Below, piece after piece: positions 8,456 to 17,867 of a stretch of DNA of 64,000 nt (positions are counted from its first letter, which is position 1; each line of letters begins with the position of its first letter). A program made the position numbers and the translations under genes. The notes beneath the pieces were generated by a model. The model did no database searches. It had not been told where the DNA came from and saw only the letters and a program-made list of their open reading frames with translations. The DNA is from Solibacillus sp. FSL H8-0523 (lineage in GTDB: Bacteria; Bacillota; Bacilli; Bacillales_A; Planococcaceae). The DNA is taken from assembly GCF_038051985.1 (NCBI RefSeq), contig NZ_CP150291.1, positions 3,348,001 to 3,412,000 on the forward strand, given 5' to 3'.

Positions 8456-10945
8456 TTACCCAACCGAATCCAATGCAAAATGCATAACTTTTGGTGCTGT
8501 TGAATCGCATAGAATGTAAGGCTTGGCTACTTCGAGATTCATTTTCCCTGAGTTTTTATGGCTCGTAAAAGCTGTTGAATACAAGATCGTGTTGAATTTC
8601 GAGCAGGCTTGACGGATTTTTTCAAATGGACCCGTTCCATCAACGACCTCTACTTCATAGCCAAATTCCGCAAAATATTTCTTATAGCGTTCAGAAATAC
8701 GGATATTGCCAATAATCAGTAGTTCCTTATCCTTCATTACTTGGGTCTTCGTCTTACGTGTCACCTTGCGTCCACCATCTAACAGCTTTTTCTCGATGGT
8801 ATCAGCCGCAATGTACTGCTCTTCTACTTCCATGCATTCAATGAAGCGGTTGTACTCATCCACCCACACCATGTCGCCAAGTTCAAGCTGCACGGTTTTT
8901 GGGACATCATGGAGCTGGACGTATTCCTGATTTTGCTTGAGTACATAAATGTCATCTTCCATTTCAGAAACAGAAGCTAGCTGCTTATATTTATACAAGC
9001 TTGAACCCTTGTACATCAGGCCACTTTGCTCCACGTATTGCACCTGTTCTTCCTCATCAACAATAATGAAGCTATGCGCTAGTAAATCCTGATTTAGCTC
9101 TAGGTAGCGCTGATTTTCATTTAACCCACGTACAACATAACCATTTGCCAACGCCATTAAGACGTATAAGGGTTCATGACGCTTTACATGGATGGATGGT
9201 AGCCAATCATCGAGCTGTATGGACCGATTTCGGTAATAGCTCACGAGTTCTTCAGATGCATTAATACTAATGACCTGATCGTGCTTAATAAACGCTGTAT
9301 CGCGATATTTGATTTGCGTTAGCTTACCATTTACCTTCGCAAAGGCTTGGTTATGGCGCTCTTCAATAGCCACAAAATGTGTAATCGTATGGTCTTGTGG
9401 CCCTTCTGTGTAGAAATAAATAAACGGGCGCACAAACTCAATGTCCTTCGTCACCTCGACAAACTGCGCATCGCTTAAATACGTATTTGACGGGATGTGC
9501 AGGATTTCATGCCATTCCCCATCACCGAAATTCACAAAGTGCCCGCGCTCATCGACACGGCAATGGCCAACACGATTCGAAGACAAATCATTTTTCGGAC
9601 GTGCAAGACTGCGTTCCTGCATCATATTTTCTGCGATTGCAATGAAGTCCTTCATGTCCTTTTCTTCATCGAGCGTCATATGCTGAATGAAATCACGGCC
9701 TTTTTGGAGCCACTTGGCAAAGGTTAACTCTTCGGTTTGAAGCTTCAACCGTTTTTCTGCAGTTAGTTGTTGCTGCAGCGAGCTCACATTACCAACGAGA
9801 CGCTCATTTTCACTTAATGCGTTCTCTAGCTTTCTCTCCGCCGTATCTCGTTCTTTTTGGTATATCTTTTTGGCCTCTTTCGCCTCTTCTTTTACTATTT
9901 TCAGTTGCTGCTTGAGCTCGTTCGTTTGCTCGCCTATTTTCTTCTCTACTTCTGCACTTGTCACCGTTGCAGCAGCTTTCGTCGTTAATTCTTTTTTTAG
10001 TAGCTGTGCCTTCTCAAGCTGCTCATCAAATTTTTCTTTTTGCTTATCCAGCTTTTGTTGTAGCTCGGCGAATTTTTTTGCTTGCTGCATTTCCTTTTGT
10101 TCGAATTTTTCGACTTTTTTCGACAGATAATTATCATAGCAAACGCTTAACACTTCTTCTTTTTTTACCATCAGGAAGGGTACATCGTTTTGCAACTCAT
10201 CAATGAAATCCAGTTCAGCCTCAAGTTCTGGCAATAAAAAGGCATCTGTTACATAGCGAATGGTTTTTACATAGGTCGCCATTGCAAACAGCATGGACGT
10301 CATAAAATTAGAATTCTTTAAAACAAAGAAACCAGTTAAATCCTCTTCTAGCGCAGCTTTCACATAGCTTTTCGCAAACGTTGCCTCTGGGTGCTCGCAC
10401 TTGCAATCCACAATACGCTTTTCATCTAAACGATGATGAATTTCGTTAACAAATAAAAAGTAGATTAAGCTCTGAACTGAAATGACAAACGACTGATCAT
10501 ATAGGCTGATATGAAGTTCCCCATCGTAAAAGGCATCTTCCGTAAACGGAATCAACTCTTCGCCTTCTTTATGAGCAATCACATAGTTCGCTACATTTTT
10601 TTCAACGATATAGTCGGCAGCAAATGGAAGCACACTAAAATCCGTTAATATGCGATGAAGGGATACTTGCTGTAAAAATTGCTCCACCGATTCACGCTGC
10701 TCTTTCATATTGGCTTTTGTATTGACGGTTTTACTTAATTTAAGAAAAATCGCTCGCTGCTTCTTTCGATTCGCTAACAGCTCTAAAAACTCCTGTGGCT
10801 TGTTTTCGTATAAGTCCATATACTCCGTAATAAAGGCAATTTCTAAATTGGATAGCTCTAAAAACCAGTCTTCATGTGCCAGCTTTGAAAAACGTTGCAC
10901 CTTTTTTTGTAAAACATCTTTTTTCCATGTATCCTGCATCATCAT
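8456..10945 (-). CDS. Large coiled-coil protein with C-terminal DUF2325-like domain
   Basis: An 829-residue soluble protein. Residues 1-260 are helical and unassigned; about 270-400 form a long charged coiled coil (FEQKEMQQAKKFAELQQKLD and onward); about 440-680 are beta-rich without a recognised family. The last about 90 residues, LLIIGNIRISERYKKYF to ALDSVG, have the Rossmann-like strand order of DUF2325, including an FTSHKNSGK segment that matches its conserved SH motif. Start ATG at 10945 has AAGGAG 7 bases upstream. Monocistronic. Function unknown; the layout (helical head, coil, nucleotide-like fold) would fit a scaffold or sensor, which is inference. Confidence 0.75.
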   Translation of the reverse strand: MMMQDTWKKDVLQKKVQRFSKLAHEDWFLELSNLEIAFITEYMDLYENKPQEFLELLANRKKQRAIFLKLSKTVNTKANMKEQRESVEQFLQQVSLHRILTDFSVLPFAADYIVEKNVANYVIAHKEGEELIPFTEDAFYDGELHISLYDQSFVISVQSLIYFLFVNEIHHRLDEKRIVDCKCEHPEATFAKSYVKAALEEDLTGFFVLKNSNFMTSMLFAMATYVKTIRYVTDAFLLPELEAELDFIDELQNDVPFLMVKKEEVLSVCYDNYLSKKVEKFEQKEMQQAKKFAELQQKLDKQKEKFDEQLEKAQLLKKELTTKAAATVTSAEVEKKIGEQTNELKQQLKIVKEEAKEAKKIYQKERDTAERKLENALSENERLVGNVSSLQQQLTAEKRLKLQTEELTFAKWLQKGRDFIQHMTLDEEKDMKDFIAIAENMMQERSLARPKNDLSSNRVGHCRVDERGHFVNFGDGEWHEILHIPSNTYLSDAQFVEVTKDIEFVRPFIYFYTEGPQDHTITHFVAIEERHNQAFAKVNGKLTQIKYRDTAFIKHDQVISINASEELVSYYRNRSIQLDDWLPSIHVKRHEPLYVLMALANGYVVRGLNENQRYLELNQDLLAHSFIIVDEEEQVQYVEQSGLMYKGSSLYKYKQLASVSEMEDDIYVLKQNQEYVQLHDVPKTVQLELGDMVWVDEYNRFIECMEVEEQYIAADTIEKKLLDGGRKVTRKTKTQVMKDKELLIIGNIRISERYKKYFAEFGYEVEVVDGTGPFEKIRQACSKFNTILYSTAFTSHKNSGKMNLEVAKPYILCDSTAPKVMHFALDSVG

Positions 10946-11318
10946 ATTTTTGCTCCTTTGTCAGGTAAATTTTGTATACCCTTATTGTACAAAATAACGA
11001 AGACAGATAGTGTCCACTTAGCTGGAATCCTCCATTTAATATAAGTTTTTGTTTTTATCCACAGAAATTATGTTATTTTCTAAGATAACCTTATACACCC
11101 TAAAAGAACTATCCACATAGTACATTTCTACTTCGTTACAACGATTTGTCACACTGAAATACATAAAATCCCGTGATTTCATTGGCATTACATCTCTCAA
11201 ATAGCGCATTTTTAATATATTTGTAAAGAAACTGTAACATTCATCTGATATAATTTGTTATAGTAATATATTAAAAACAATAAAAATAACATTCACATAA
11301 ATTGAGGTATATATACAT

Positions 11319-11927
11319 ATGAAGAAAATTATGAAGACCCTTGCAAGCTTTGCATTCGGGACAGCGATTTTATTTACAACAATTTCTGGTGCATCTGCAG
11401 CGAGCCATACAGTAAAAAGTGGCGATACATTATCAAGTATCGCAAGACAATACGGCACAACTTATCAAGCAATTATGAGCAACAACGGTTTAATGACGAC
11501 GAATATTAAAATTGGCCAAACACTTGAGGTAAGTGGCAAAAAAGTAGCCACATCCGCAAAGACATCAGCAAGCTATGCAAATGTTGTATCCATAGCAAAA
11601 CAATATTTAGGCGTGAACTATCGCTTCGGCGGATCAACTCCTGCTGGCTTTGATTGTTCAGGCTTCGTGACATACGTGTTAAATAAATCAGGCAAACAAA
11701 CATACCGCACAACAGCAGCGGGCTTCTACAATAAAGCAACAAAGGTATCGAATCCAAAAGTGGGCGATTTAGTGTTCTTCAGTAACACCTTTAAAAAGGG
11801 CATCTCACATGTTGGGATCTATATCGGTGACGGCAAAATGATTAACGCAAGTGGTTCAAAGGTGAACATTTCGTCGATTCACTCTGGCTACTGGAAATCG
11901 AAATTCACAGCATACGGTCGTATTTAA
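11319..11927 (+). CDS. Secreted LysM-NlpC/P60 cell-wall hydrolase (copy 1)
   Basis: A 202-residue secreted peptidoglycan endopeptidase. Signal peptide residues 1-27 end at GASAAS; one LysM domain follows (HTVKSGDTLSSIARQYGTTY at about 30-72) and binds glycan; a short linker leads to the NlpC/P60 C40 peptidase with catalytic Cys in GFDCSGFV, His in ISHVGIYIGDG and a third polar residue in the NASGSKV region. It should cut gamma-D-Glu-diamino acid stem peptide bonds. The GAGG ribosome site lies 9 bases before ATG. A second copy follows about 200 bases downstream with near-identical C-terminus. Confidence 0.93.
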   Translation: MKKIMKTLASFAFGTAILFTTISGASAASHTVKSGDTLSSIARQYGTTYQAIMSNNGLMTTNIKIGQTLEVSGKKVATSAKTSASYANVVSIAKQYLGVNYRFGGSTPAGFDCSGFVTYVLNKSGKQTYRTTAAGFYNKATKVSNPKVGDLVFFSNTFKKGISHVGIYIGDGKMINASGSKVNISSIHSGYWKSKFTAYGRI

Positions 11928-11937
11928 CGTAATTTCC

Positions 11938-11970
11938 CCCCTCCTAGTACTTTACTACGAGGGGATTTTT
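11938..11970 (+). terminator. Terminator of LysM-NlpC copy 1
   Basis: 12-bp stem with one mismatch (11938-11949 with 11953-11964), 3-base loop, then ATTTTTG. It separates the two paralogues into independent units. Confidence 0.8.
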
Positions 11971-12129
11971 GTCGTTGAGTTACATAACGTTATATAACAA
12001 AACTATTACAAAATAATATCTAACTTTAATATTACTGAAAAGTAATTGAAATATTACTTTGTTATGATAAGCCTAGTTGGTTCAAGTCTGAGCCAAAAAT
12101 TATAAAATTAACGAGGTTAACTATATATC

Positions 12130-12768
12130 ATGAATAAATTTTTTAAGACCATTGCAGCATTTGCACTAGGTACTTCTCTATTATTTACATCTGTATCAGG
12201 CGCAGATGCAGCGGCAACTACATATACCGTAAAAAGTGGCGATACATTATCTGGAATCGCTAAAAAATACGGGACGACTTACAAATCGATTATGAGCACA
12301 AATGGCTTAAAATCGACAAACATAAAAGTTGGACAAAAACTAAACGTTAGCTCAAAAACAGCAACAACTACTAAAAAAACAACGGCAACGGCAACAGCCA
12401 CAACTTCAACTAACAGCAATAAAGTCGTGAATGTCGCAAAAAAATATCTCGGCACACGCTATGTATACGGTGGATCAACGCCTTCAGGATTTGACTGCTC
12501 AGGTTTCGTGTCTTACGTATTTTCAAAATCAGGCAAATCAATGGGCCGCCAAACTGCTGCTAGCTTCTATAAAAAAGCAACAAAGGTATCGAACCCAAAA
12601 GTAGGCGATTTAGTGTTCTTCAGTAACACTTCGAAAAAAGGCGTTTCACATGTCGGGATTTACATCGGCAGCGGTAAAATGATTAACGCGAGCGGTTCAA
12701 AGGTCAACATTTCATCGATTCACTCTGGCTATTGGAAATCAAAATTCACTGGATACGGTCGTATTTAA
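12130..12768 (+). CDS. Secreted LysM-NlpC/P60 cell-wall hydrolase (copy 2)
   Basis: A 212-residue paralogue of the preceding gene with the same order: signal peptide (cut near GADAAA), single LysM (YTVKSGDTLSGIAKKYGTTY), a Thr/Ala-rich linker longer than in copy 1 (residues about 76-98), and the C40 peptidase with Cys in GFDCSGFVS and His in VSHVGIYIGSG. The last 50 residues differ from copy 1 at only a few positions (KVNISSIHSGYWKSKFTGYG), so duplication is recent or kept by gene conversion. Separate terminators on both sides imply separate promoters, so the two may be expressed at different times. Confidence 0.93.
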   Translation: MNKFFKTIAAFALGTSLLFTSVSGADAAATTYTVKSGDTLSGIAKKYGTTYKSIMSTNGLKSTNIKVGQKLNVSSKTATTTKKTTATATATTSTNSNKVVNVAKKYLGTRYVYGGSTPSGFDCSGFVSYVFSKSGKSMGRQTAASFYKKATKVSNPKVGDLVFFSNTSKKGVSHVGIYIGSGKMINASGSKVNISSIHSGYWKSKFTGYGRI

Positions 12769-12783
12769 TTTTATAAACACAAA

Positions 12784-12825
12784 AAGCCTATTTACACACT
12801 CTATTGAAGCTGTGTAAATAGGCTT
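12784..12825. terminator. Bidirectional terminator between NlpC copy 2 and trpB
   Basis: Perfect 15-bp stem (12784-12798 with 12811-12825) with flanking A and T runs, between convergent genes. Confidence 0.88.
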
Positions 12826-12836
12826 GTTTTATGATT

Positions 12837-13997
12837 TTATTTGTTTAGCATATCATATACTTGCGCAACATCTTTATCGCCACGACCTGAAATATTAATA
12901 ATAATCGAATCTTCTGGTGATAACGTTGGCGCGAATTTTAACGCATACGCCACAGCATGTGATGATTCAAGCGCTGGAATGATTCCTTCTACACGGGATA
13001 ATGTTTGAAATCCTGCTAACACTTCTTCATTTGAAACCGCCACATATTCCGCGCGACCTGTTGTTTTTAAATGGCTATGCTCTGGACCAACCCCTGGATA
13101 GTCTAAACCCGCTGCAATCGAATAAGTTGGAAGTGGATTACCCTCTTCATCTTGAAGAACTAGACAACGGAATCCGTGTAAATTCCCAGGTGTCCCGTGT
13201 TGCATCGTTGCAGCTTTATCAGGTTCGACACCAATTAAACGCACGCCCTGGTCATCAATATATTCGGCAAATGCGCCAATCGCATTACTACCACCGCCAC
13301 AGCAAGCTAGAACTGCAGTCGGCAACTTGCCTTCTTTTTGCAGGTGCTGCTCCTTCGATTCACGACTGATTACCGATTGGAAATGCTTCACCATCGTCGG
13401 GAATGGGTGCGGACCTACCGCCGATCCTAATAAGTAAAACGTATGGTCGTAATTGGCAACTAAATCTGCAAATGCCTCATCTACAGCATCCTTTAAACGT
13501 GCTTGTCCTTTTTCCACCGCAACCACTTTTGCTCCTAGTAATTCCATACGAAACACATTTAATTCCTGACGTTTTGTATCCTCTGCGCCCATATAAATCG
13601 TGCAATCCATATCAAACATTGCACATACAGTCGCTGTTGCTACTCCGTGTTGTCCCGCCCCAGTTTCAGCAATGACCCGCTTTGCCCCCATGCGCTTTGC
13701 TAACAGAATTTGGCCTAATACGTTATTAATTTTGTGAGAGCCGGTATGATTTAAATCTTCACGCTTTAAATAAATTTTCGCACCACCAAGTTGCTGCGTT
13801 AAATTTTCTGCATAATATAATGGCGATTTACGCCCTACATATTCTTCAAGGTAGTAATTTAATTCCGCAACAAACTCTGGATCTTCCTTATACTTTTCAA
13901 AATTTTCTTCTAAAACATCAAGCACCTGTTGTAAATCCGGCGGTACAAAGCTTCCCCCAAATTCACCAAAATACCCTTTACCTACGACTGTCTCCAT
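12837..13997 (-). CDS. trpB: Tryptophan synthase beta chain
   Basis: A 386-residue PLP enzyme that joins indole and serine to make tryptophan. The PLP lysine is K89 in [11 protein letters not shown], the phosphate loop is [10 protein letters not shown], and [10 protein letters not shown] opens the fold. It is full length. It is not in a trp operon: neighbours are a cell-wall hydrolase and the cotJ operon, and no trpA or other trp gene is visible. A solitary beta chain may act as an indole-salvage enzyme or be a second copy besides an operon one. AGGGGGA precedes the ATG. No T-box or TRAP-type leader is recognisable in the 180-base gap upstream. Confidence 0.95.
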   Translation of the reverse strand: METVVGKGYFGEFGGSFVPPDLQQVLDVLEENFEKYKEDPEFVAELNYYLEEYVGRKSPLYYAENLTQQLGGAKIYLKREDLNHTGSHKINNVLGQILLAKRMGAKRVIAETGAGQHGVATATVCAMFDMDCTIYMGAEDTKRQELNVFRMELLGAKVVAVEKGQARLKDAVDEAFADLVANYDHTFYLLGSAVGPHPFPTMVKHFQSVISRESKEQHLQKEGKLPTAVLACCGGGSNAIGAFAEYIDDQGVRLIGVEPDKAATMQHGTPGNLHGFRCLVLQDEEGNPLPTYSIAAGLDYPGVGPEHSHLKTTGRAEYVAVSNEEVLAGFQTLSRVEGIIPALESSHAVAYALKFAPTLSPEDSIIINISGRGDKDVAQVYDMLNK

Positions 13998-14176
13998 CTA
14001 AAATTCCCCCTAAACTAATATGAACCGGCATATTATTAAAGCTATTCGCCATTTCCATCAATTCATCTTATGTGTAATCTCCCCATTTCATGTACGCTAA
14101 GTTGAAAAGAAAAGAAAGCATTCTTAAACCTCCTTGCATATTTATAAAAGATACATGACATGAATGGGAGGTATGT

Positions 14177-14407
14177 ATGAACATGACACATTTTAAATAT
14201 TGGACACCTTTTATAAGTCCCCGCGATCCTTGCCCTCCAATTAAGGTGAAAAGCTATTCAACGCCACCTCATCTCTATTTGTCATTCCAGCCTCCTGGGT
14301 TGCCACAATTTCAGACGCCCGAAGAAGCGTTAAAACATGGCACACTCTGGCCACAGCTTTATAGCCCTTATCCAAATCCGCAAAAAGGAATGAGTACAGA
14401 TGAGTAA
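14177..14407 (+). CDS. cotJA: Spore coat protein CotJA
   Basis: A 76-residue proline-rich protein (PFISPRDPCPPIKVKSYSTP, then PPGLPQF and a YSPYPNP end), matching the spore coat-associated CotJA family in length and composition. It opens the cotJABC operon, expressed in the mother cell under sigma-E in Bacillus subtilis. GGGAGG lies 5 bases before the ATG. It overlaps cotJB by 8 bases. A GATACATG sequence at about 14149 loosely resembles a sigma-E -10 box but no correctly spaced -35 is convincing. Confidence 0.93.
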   Translation: MNMTHFKYWTPFISPRDPCPPIKVKSYSTPPHLYLSFQPPGLPQFQTPEEALKHGTLWPQLYSPYPNPQKGMSTDE

Positions 14408-14663
14408 AAAAATGCCCGATGAATTTTATCAGCGCCTCGAGGAATTACAGGCCATTGATTTTGTGCTCGTCGATTTAAATCTCTACTTAGATACCCATCC
14501 GGATGATCACGAAGCAATCCAGCAGTTCAATGAATATGCAAAGAAAAGCATGACGTTAAAAACCACCTTTGAACAGAAATTCGGTCCTTTAATGCATTTC
14601 GGGATGAGCTATTCAAATTACCCGTTCAATTGGGTCGACACGCCCTGGCCATGGCAAGTCTAG
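14400..14663 (+). CDS. cotJB: Spore coat protein CotJB
   Basis: An 87-residue member of the CotJB family: MPDEFYQRLEELQAIDFVLVD, LYLDTHPDDHEAIQQFNEYA and the aromatic tail NYPFNWVDTPWPWQV are characteristic. It overlaps cotJA by 8 bases and is followed 18 bases later by cotJC, implying translational coupling within one operon. It is needed for assembly of CotJA/CotJC in the inner coat in B. subtilis. Confidence 0.93.
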   Translation: MSKKMPDEFYQRLEELQAIDFVLVDLNLYLDTHPDDHEAIQQFNEYAKKSMTLKTTFEQKFGPLMHFGMSYSNYPFNWVDTPWPWQV

Positions 14664-14681
14664 CGAAAAGGAGAAATCTGT

Positions 14682-15251
14682 ATGTGGTACTACGAAAAAA
14701 AATTGCAATACCCCGTAAAGGTGAGCACCTGCAATCCAACGCTCGCAAAATATTTAATCGAGCAATACGGTGGAGCGGACGGGGAACTAGCTGCCGCCTT
14801 GCGCTATATGAATCAGCGCTACACGATTCCTGACAAAGTTGTTGGTCTGTTAACGGACATTGCGACAGAAGAATTTTCGCATCTCGAGATGATTGCCACG
14901 ATGATATACAAGCTGACAAAAGATGCCACACCCGAGCAGCTAAAAGAAGCCGGCCTGGCAGACCATTACGTCAATCACGATAAAGCGCTATTTTACCAAA
15001 ACGCGGCTGGTGTCCCTTTCACCGCCAGTTACATTCAAGCAAAAGGCGACCCAATCGCCGATTTATACGAGGACATTGCCGCTGAGGAAAAGGCCCGCGC
15101 CACGTATCAATGGATTATTGATATGTCAGATGATGTAGACTTAAACGACAGCCTTAAATTTTTACGCGAACGAGAAATTGTTCACTCCCTTCGCTTTAGA
15201 GAAGCGGTTGAAATGTTAAAAGACGATCGCGATACAAAGAAAGTGTTTTAA
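14682..15251 (+). CDS. cotJC: Spore coat manganese catalase CotJC
   Basis: A 189-residue protein of the manganese-catalase family. Metal ligands expected in the four-helix bundle are visible: GGADGELAAALRYMNQRY, EEFSHLEMIATMI, DIAAEEKARATYQWI and REREIVHSLRFREAVE. Short relative to free-living Mn catalases (about 270 residues), as is normal for CotJC. The AAAGGAG ribosome site precedes ATG. It completes the cotJABC operon and protects or cross-links spore coat material; its presence shows the host is a spore former. Confidence 0.95.
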   Translation: MWYYEKKLQYPVKVSTCNPTLAKYLIEQYGGADGELAAALRYMNQRYTIPDKVVGLLTDIATEEFSHLEMIATMIYKLTKDATPEQLKEAGLADHYVNHDKALFYQNAAGVPFTASYIQAKGDPIADLYEDIAAEEKARATYQWIIDMSDDVDLNDSLKFLREREIVHSLRFREAVEMLKDDRDTKKVF

Positions 15252-15277
15252 GCTACCTGGACTAATTTAAAACCCGT

Positions 15278-15313
15278 GCCCTTCTATGCTAAAGCTTCAG
15301 CTAGAAGGGCTTT
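15278..15313 (+). terminator. Terminator of cotJ operon
   Basis: 8-bp stem GCCCTTCT/AGAAGGGC (15278-15285 with 15303-15310) with an inner AGCT pair, followed by TTTCAATTGTTT. Confidence 0.7.
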
Positions 15314-15406
15314 CAATTGTTTAGACTCTCCCCATTTCATATGCACAAAAGCTTTTCATTATGGGTATTCTTACTGTAAGGAAACTTATAGAAGGATGTG
15401 TGCACT

Positions 15407-16582
15407 ATGTTGAAGGAAATTTATGCAGATTTACATATACATATTGGGCGAACGGAAACAGGACGAGCTGTGAAAATCACGGGTAGTAAAAACTTAACGC
15501 TACAAACGATTTTAAAAACTGCCACTGCGCGTAAAGGCTTAGATTTAATCGGTATTATCGACTGCCACTCACCTGAAGTAATAGAAGAAATCGAGCAACT
15601 GATTCAAGAAAAGCTAGCCTACGAGCTCACTTGCGGCGGTGTGCGCTATGAAAGCACAACGCTTATTTTAGGCGCTGAAATTGAAATTTATGATGAACAT
15701 TGCCAAGGCCCGATTCATGTCCTTGCCTTTATGCCAACGATTGCGGCCATGAAAGTTTTTTCAAACTGGATGCGCGCGCACGTAAAAAATATTCATTTAA
15801 GTTCGCAACGCATCTATTGTGAGGGGCGTACCTTACAGCACAAAGTACATGAACTTAACGGTTTGTTCATTCCTGCGCATGTATTTACACCTTTTAAAAG
15901 TCTTTTTGGCAGAGGCGTAAAGAAAAGCTTAACGGAAGTGTTTGATCCGGATCTCATTGATGCTATCGAGCTTGGACTTAGCTCTGATACGTATATGGTA
16001 GAAGGGATAAAAGAATTAGCCCGCTATAGCTTCGTCACAAATTCCGATGCCCACTCTGTTGGCAAACTTGCGCGCGAATATCAAAAATTAAGCCTAATGG
16101 ATGCCAATTTCGAGGAACTAAAAAAAGCGCTACATCAAACAGATGGACGCATGATTACGGCGAATTATGGGCTAAATCCATTACTCGGCAAATACCACGA
16201 AACAGTATGCGCCAATTGCGGGGAGCAGGTCGCTGAAAATGAAACTACGCATTGCCCCTATTGTGGAAAACAACAGCTTATTAAAGGCGTTGCCAAAAGA
16301 ATCCGTGAGTTATCTAGCACACCGAAGCCCGAAATAATTAGACCACCCTACATTCACCAAGTCCCTCTCGATTTTATACCTGGGATCGGGCCGAAGACGA
16401 TTGAAAAACTACTAAATGCTTTTGGTACGGAAATGAATATCTTGCACAAAGTAACCGTTACGGAATTACAAGAAATCATTCCAGAAAAACTAGCTGCTCG
16501 CATCGACCTCGCAAGAACTGGAAAACTTGGGATTACGGTTGGCGGTGGTGGGGTTTACGGGAAAGTGGATTTTGGGGAATAA
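15407..16582 (+). CDS. Endonuclease Q family protein (YqxK-like)
   Basis: A 391-residue PHP-domain protein of the EndoQ family, which in archaea and some bacilli nicks DNA 5' of deaminated bases (hypoxanthine, uracil). N-terminal metal motif DLHIHIG, further PHP ligands in IDCHSPE and IPAHVF, and TNSDAHS near residue 210; then a zinc ribbon CANCGE and CPYCGK, and a helix-hairpin-helix GIGPKTIEKLLNAFG at the C-terminus. I start at ATG 15407, ten bases after AGAAGGA; the GTG at 15398 is too close to that site. Monocistronic. Role: repair of deaminated DNA, by family. Confidence 0.88.
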   Translation: MLKEIYADLHIHIGRTETGRAVKITGSKNLTLQTILKTATARKGLDLIGIIDCHSPEVIEEIEQLIQEKLAYELTCGGVRYESTTLILGAEIEIYDEHCQGPIHVLAFMPTIAAMKVFSNWMRAHVKNIHLSSQRIYCEGRTLQHKVHELNGLFIPAHVFTPFKSLFGRGVKKSLTEVFDPDLIDAIELGLSSDTYMVEGIKELARYSFVTNSDAHSVGKLAREYQKLSLMDANFEELKKALHQTDGRMITANYGLNPLLGKYHETVCANCGEQVAENETTHCPYCGKQQLIKGVAKRIRELSSTPKPEIIRPPYIHQVPLDFIPGIGPKTIEKLLNAFGTEMNILHKVTVTELQEIIPEKLAARIDLARTGKLGITVGGGGVYGKVDFGE

Positions 16583-16742
16583 TTCTTTTGAAAATTAAAT
16601 ATATTCCAACTTTTCGAAGTCTATAACATTGCTTGCTTTTTTCATGTATACTAAACAAGCTTTAGGTAAAAAGGATATTAAAAACAAATTTACCATTAGT
16701 CTTATTTTACTAAAATTTACATTTCACACAAGGAGACCTACT

Positions 16743-17867
16743 ATGATTTTTTTGAATACAACTTATGTTTCACCTTTACTTGAACAAACGTTGCTCGAAA
16801 ATAATGTTGCGATTTATGATACGCAGCGACAAATATTTTTAAAAACAACACAAGAACAAAAGACAGCCATTTTAAATTCAGAAGATGCATTTTCCGCCTA
16901 CAAAATTCATTTTCCTGATACTAAAACAACAAAGCTAGCTGAGTTATTAAAAAACAAGATTTCTTTTCGAAAGCATTTAGCAACACAGCAATCCGATTTT
17001 TTCTTTAAAGAAATAACGTTTGCAGAACTCCATACCGTTGACGCTAACACATTTCCTTATCCATTAATTATTAAGCCTGCTATTGGTTATTCAAGCTTAG
17101 GCGTATATCGCATCAATCATGCTGACCATTTTAAACATATTTGCGACACACTAAAAGAAACCATGCTCCTCACAATGAATCTATCTCACTTAAATGAGCA
17201 GCTATTCTTAATAGAGAGCTTCATACCCGGACAAGAATTTGCTATAGATATGTACTATAACGAGGAACTTGAACCAGTTGTTTTAAATGTTTTTACACGC
17301 TTATTTAAGGATGCACACGATATGAGCGACCGGATTTATTACACTTCAAAGGAAACATTGGAATCTTATTTAGCACCTATCACCGAGTATTTAACAAAAC
17401 TCAGAACTATTTTTCAAATAGAAGAGTCCTTACCCCTACATATTGAGCTAAGAATTGATGGATTTGGAAAAATTATGCCTATTGAAATTAACCCACTACG
17501 TTTTGCAGGTGAAGGGACAACCGAGCTTGGGCATTTTGCTTATAACGTCAATCCGTACGACTACTTCTTCAATAACAAACAGCCTAACTGGCAAGTTTTA
17601 GTTGAACAAATGGATGATGCAATTTATTGTTTCACCTGCGCGGTACTAGATACCCCGCTTTCAGATGCTTTTGAAATCGATCATAGCGAGCTTAAAAAGC
17701 ACTTTCATCAGCTACTGGAATATCGTCACTTACCAAAGGAAGTTGGCGCTACATTTGCAGTAATTTTCTACAAATGCGACACACTTGAAGCACTGCAGCC
17801 TATATTAACGCTGGACTTCGATGCTTTTTTAACACTAAAACAACAACAAGGAGTTACTAATGCTTAA
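16743..17867 (+). CDS. ATP-grasp domain enzyme, function unknown
   Basis: A 374-residue protein with an ATP-grasp fold: [19 protein letters not shown] is the ATP-binding strand with its Lys and glycine-rich loop, [21 protein letters not shown] follows, and [25 protein letters not shown] carries the metal-binding acidic and Asn residues. These enzymes ligate a carboxylate to an amine via acyl phosphate. ATG 16743 has AAGGAG nine bases upstream; the longer frame from 16629 lacks a site. It overlaps the next gene, a chemoreceptor, by 8 bases, so they are co-translated. Product unknown; a peptide-like or modified amino acid ligand is conceivable. Confidence 0.82.
   Translation: MIFLNTTYVSPLLEQTLLENNVAIYDTQRQIFLKTTQEQKTAILNSEDAFSAYKIHFPDTKTTKLAELLKNKISFRKHLATQQSDFFFKEITFAELHTVDANTFPYPLIIKPAIGYSSLGVYRINHADHFKHICDTLKETMLLTMNLSHLNEQLFLIESFIPGQEFAIDMYYNEELEPVVLNVFTRLFKDAHDMSDRIYYTSKETLESYLAPITEYLTKLRTIFQIEESLPLHIELRIDGFGKIMPIEINPLRFAGEGTTELGHFAYNVNPYDYFFNNKQPNWQVLVEQMDDAIYCFTCAVLDTPLSDAFEIDHSELKKHFHQLLEYRHLPKEVGATFAVIFYKCDTLEALQPILTLDFDAFLTLKQQQGVTNA

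Noticed and set aside
9870-10206. Ser/Cys/Phe-rich open frames opposite the coiled-coil gene
   Set aside because: They are antisense shadows of the Gln/Lys/Glu codons in the coiled coil; no ribosome site.
11940-12130. c-di-AMP (ydaO-type) riboswitch before the second LysM-NlpC gene
   Set aside because: Such switches often precede wall hydrolases, but none of the conserved core sequence is present here.
14137-14160. Sigma-E promoter before cotJA
   Set aside because: A GATACATG box is present but no -35 element at acceptable spacing; too weak to annotate.
13998-14176. T-box or attenuator leader for trpB
   Set aside because: Only about 180 bases between divergent genes, no T-box sequence or terminator/antiterminator pair seen.
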